A stretch of DNA of 42,053 nt, from assembly GCA_947305065.1 (NCBI GenBank), contig CAMZCT010000016.1, forward strand, positions 1 through 42,053, read 5' to 3'. Both the position numbers and the translations under genes were made by a program. Every line of letters starts with the position of its first letter. Position 1 is the first letter of the stretch. The notes below the pieces were generated by a model. The model saw only the letters and a program-made list of their open reading frames with translations, was not told the DNA's origin and did no database searches. Shown here one piece after another: positions 41,144 to 42,053 of the stretch. This DNA comes from an uncultured Mycoplasmatota bacterium (lineage in GTDB: Bacteria > Bacillota_I > Bacilli_A > RF39 > UBA660).

Positions 41144-41965
41144 CTATAAGTCTTTATTACTCTTACCTCTATTACAACTCTTACATAGAGTTTGTAAATT
41201 ATCCATTACACTTTTTCCACCTTTAGATATAGGTATAATATGATCTACTTCTAACTTAGCCCCATCACTAGCTGAAGCCCCACATATTACACATTTATAT
41301 CCATCTCTTTTTAAGACATCATATCTTAAAGAATCTGTCATTATCTCTCTTTGATATTTTTTAGTCTTTTGATACTCTGTTCTTTGATTTAATATTATTG
41401 GAAAAGATGATATATCATTTATATCAAACGTATTCTCTTTAACCCAATGTTTCTTACCTTTCGGGCTATCATATGTCGCATAAACCTTTAATATGAATTT
41501 ATATTTAAACTTCTTTAATAGTTTTTTACATTTTTTTAATTCATATTCCTTAAACTTATTAACATCCTTAAATAATGCAGTACCTATAACTATATCATCT
41601 TTATAAGTTATATCTTTATCCATAATATTATTAAATTCTTCTACATAATCATTATATCGTTTATTCTCTTCTAAAAAACTATAATAGTTTTCTTTTACTT
41701 TACCTTCATTATTATCAAAACTATTAAGGGCTATTTCTAACAAATTAATATTATCTAATTTCTTTTTAGTTCCCACATTAACAAATACTGTATATTTAAA
41801 TATTTTCTTTTCAAACTCATAATTGTTATTTAAATCTGTTATTCGTTTATACCTTACCCCTTTATCTTTTAGATATTTCTTTCTTCCATGCTTAATAAAT
41901 ATAGGAGTAAATATAATACAACAAATAAAATAACTAATAATTACATACATTATATTCTTTATCAT
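41144..41965 (-). CDS. Membrane-tethered HNH nuclease-like protein
   Basis: About 273 residues from the ATG at 41965, which has GGAGG at good spacing. One N-terminal membrane helix (about 3-22, NIMYVIISYFICCIIFTPIF) is followed by a charged helical domain of about 180 residues of unknown type. The C-terminus is an HNH domain: YDVLKRDGYKCVICGASASD, EVDHIIPISKGG, NLQTLCKSCNRGKSNK. All zinc Cys and the catalytic His are present. The tether is unusual for a DNA nuclease. With a start-transfer helix the domain could face either side. The substrate is unknown. Confidence 0.85.
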   Translation of the reverse strand: MIKNIMYVIISYFICCIIFTPIFIKHGRKKYLKDKGVRYKRITDLNNNYEFEKKIFKYTVFVNVGTKKKLDNINLLEIALNSFDNNEGKVKENYYSFLEENKRYNDYVEEFNNIMDKDITYKDDIVIGTALFKDVNKFKEYELKKCKKLLKKFKYKFILKVYATYDSPKGKKHWVKENTFDINDISSFPIILNQRTEYQKTKKYQREIMTDSLRYDVLKRDGYKCVICGASASDGAKLEVDHIIPISKGGKSVMDNLQTLCKSCNRGKSNKDL

Positions 41966-42053
41966 ATTTACCTCCATATTATTAAATCTATTAATAATAA
42001 TTATATCACGTATAATGACCTTAGTGAATTGATATGAATAAAAATCAATTTAC

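Overview
The window is AT-rich DNA with the gene style of a low-GC Firmicute: strong GGAGG or GGTGAT ribosome sites, a serine T-box leader, a glmS ribozyme, and many A-tract/U-tract hairpin terminators. Envelope proteins carry Gram-positive style signal peptides and single C-terminal anchors. Together with an arginine deiminase operon and the SipW/TasA-type surface genes, this suggests an uncultivated, fermentative, probably gut-associated member of the Bacilli (RF39/Erysipelotrichales-like). That placement is inference. Nearly all genes are on the minus strand, so minus is probably the leading strand. I saw no tRNA, rRNA, CRISPR array, integrase or transposase.

Layout. 1-5.7 kb: a very acidic zinc-ribbon protein, then a serine T-box operon (SpoT-like HD hydrolase, DUF1653, Nudix, seryl-tRNA synthetase of archaeal-like appearance), then a YfbR/HDDC2-like nucleotidase. 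5.7-14.3 kb: mgtE, a repeat-bearing surface protein, gpmI, a string of very small genes, two membrane-anchored extracellular proteins, a 13-codon transcription unit on the plus strand, and a zinc-ribbon membrane protein. 14.3-17.6 kb, plus strand: glmS ribozyme, glmS and an alpha/beta hydrolase, with a diverged copy of the last nine glmS codons after the hydrolase. 17.6-23 kb: a membrane-anchored serpin and a giant sigma-70 factor of about 1167 residues with extra region-4-like repeats and two strong internal ribosome sites. 23-30 kb: a polar amino-acid ABC importer, then the arginine deiminase set (arcA, arcB, YfcC-family carrier) and a DMT exporter. 30-37.8 kb: a surface-fibre operon (TasA-like subunit, Ser/His signal peptidase, DUF5305 protein, a large TasA-like protein carrying a Hedgehog/intein Hint domain, and an anchored protein), flanked by a paralog of the 12 kb membrane protein. 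37.9-42 kb: phospholipase-C-like and DUF3419 proteins, small unknowns, a polytopic membrane protein, an HD-hydrolase remnant and a membrane-tethered HNH nuclease.

How it fits together. The strongest candidate for an undescribed system is the operon at 36.6-30.7 kb. A SipW-like peptidase would mature the TasA-like subunits. The largest secreted subunit ends in a Hint domain with a Gly-Cys junction and no terminal His-Asn, the arrangement used by Hedgehog for thioester-based cleavage and ligation. This could mean that a surface fibre is covalently coupled to an unknown acceptor. The second candidate is the giant sigma factor with nested in-frame start sites.
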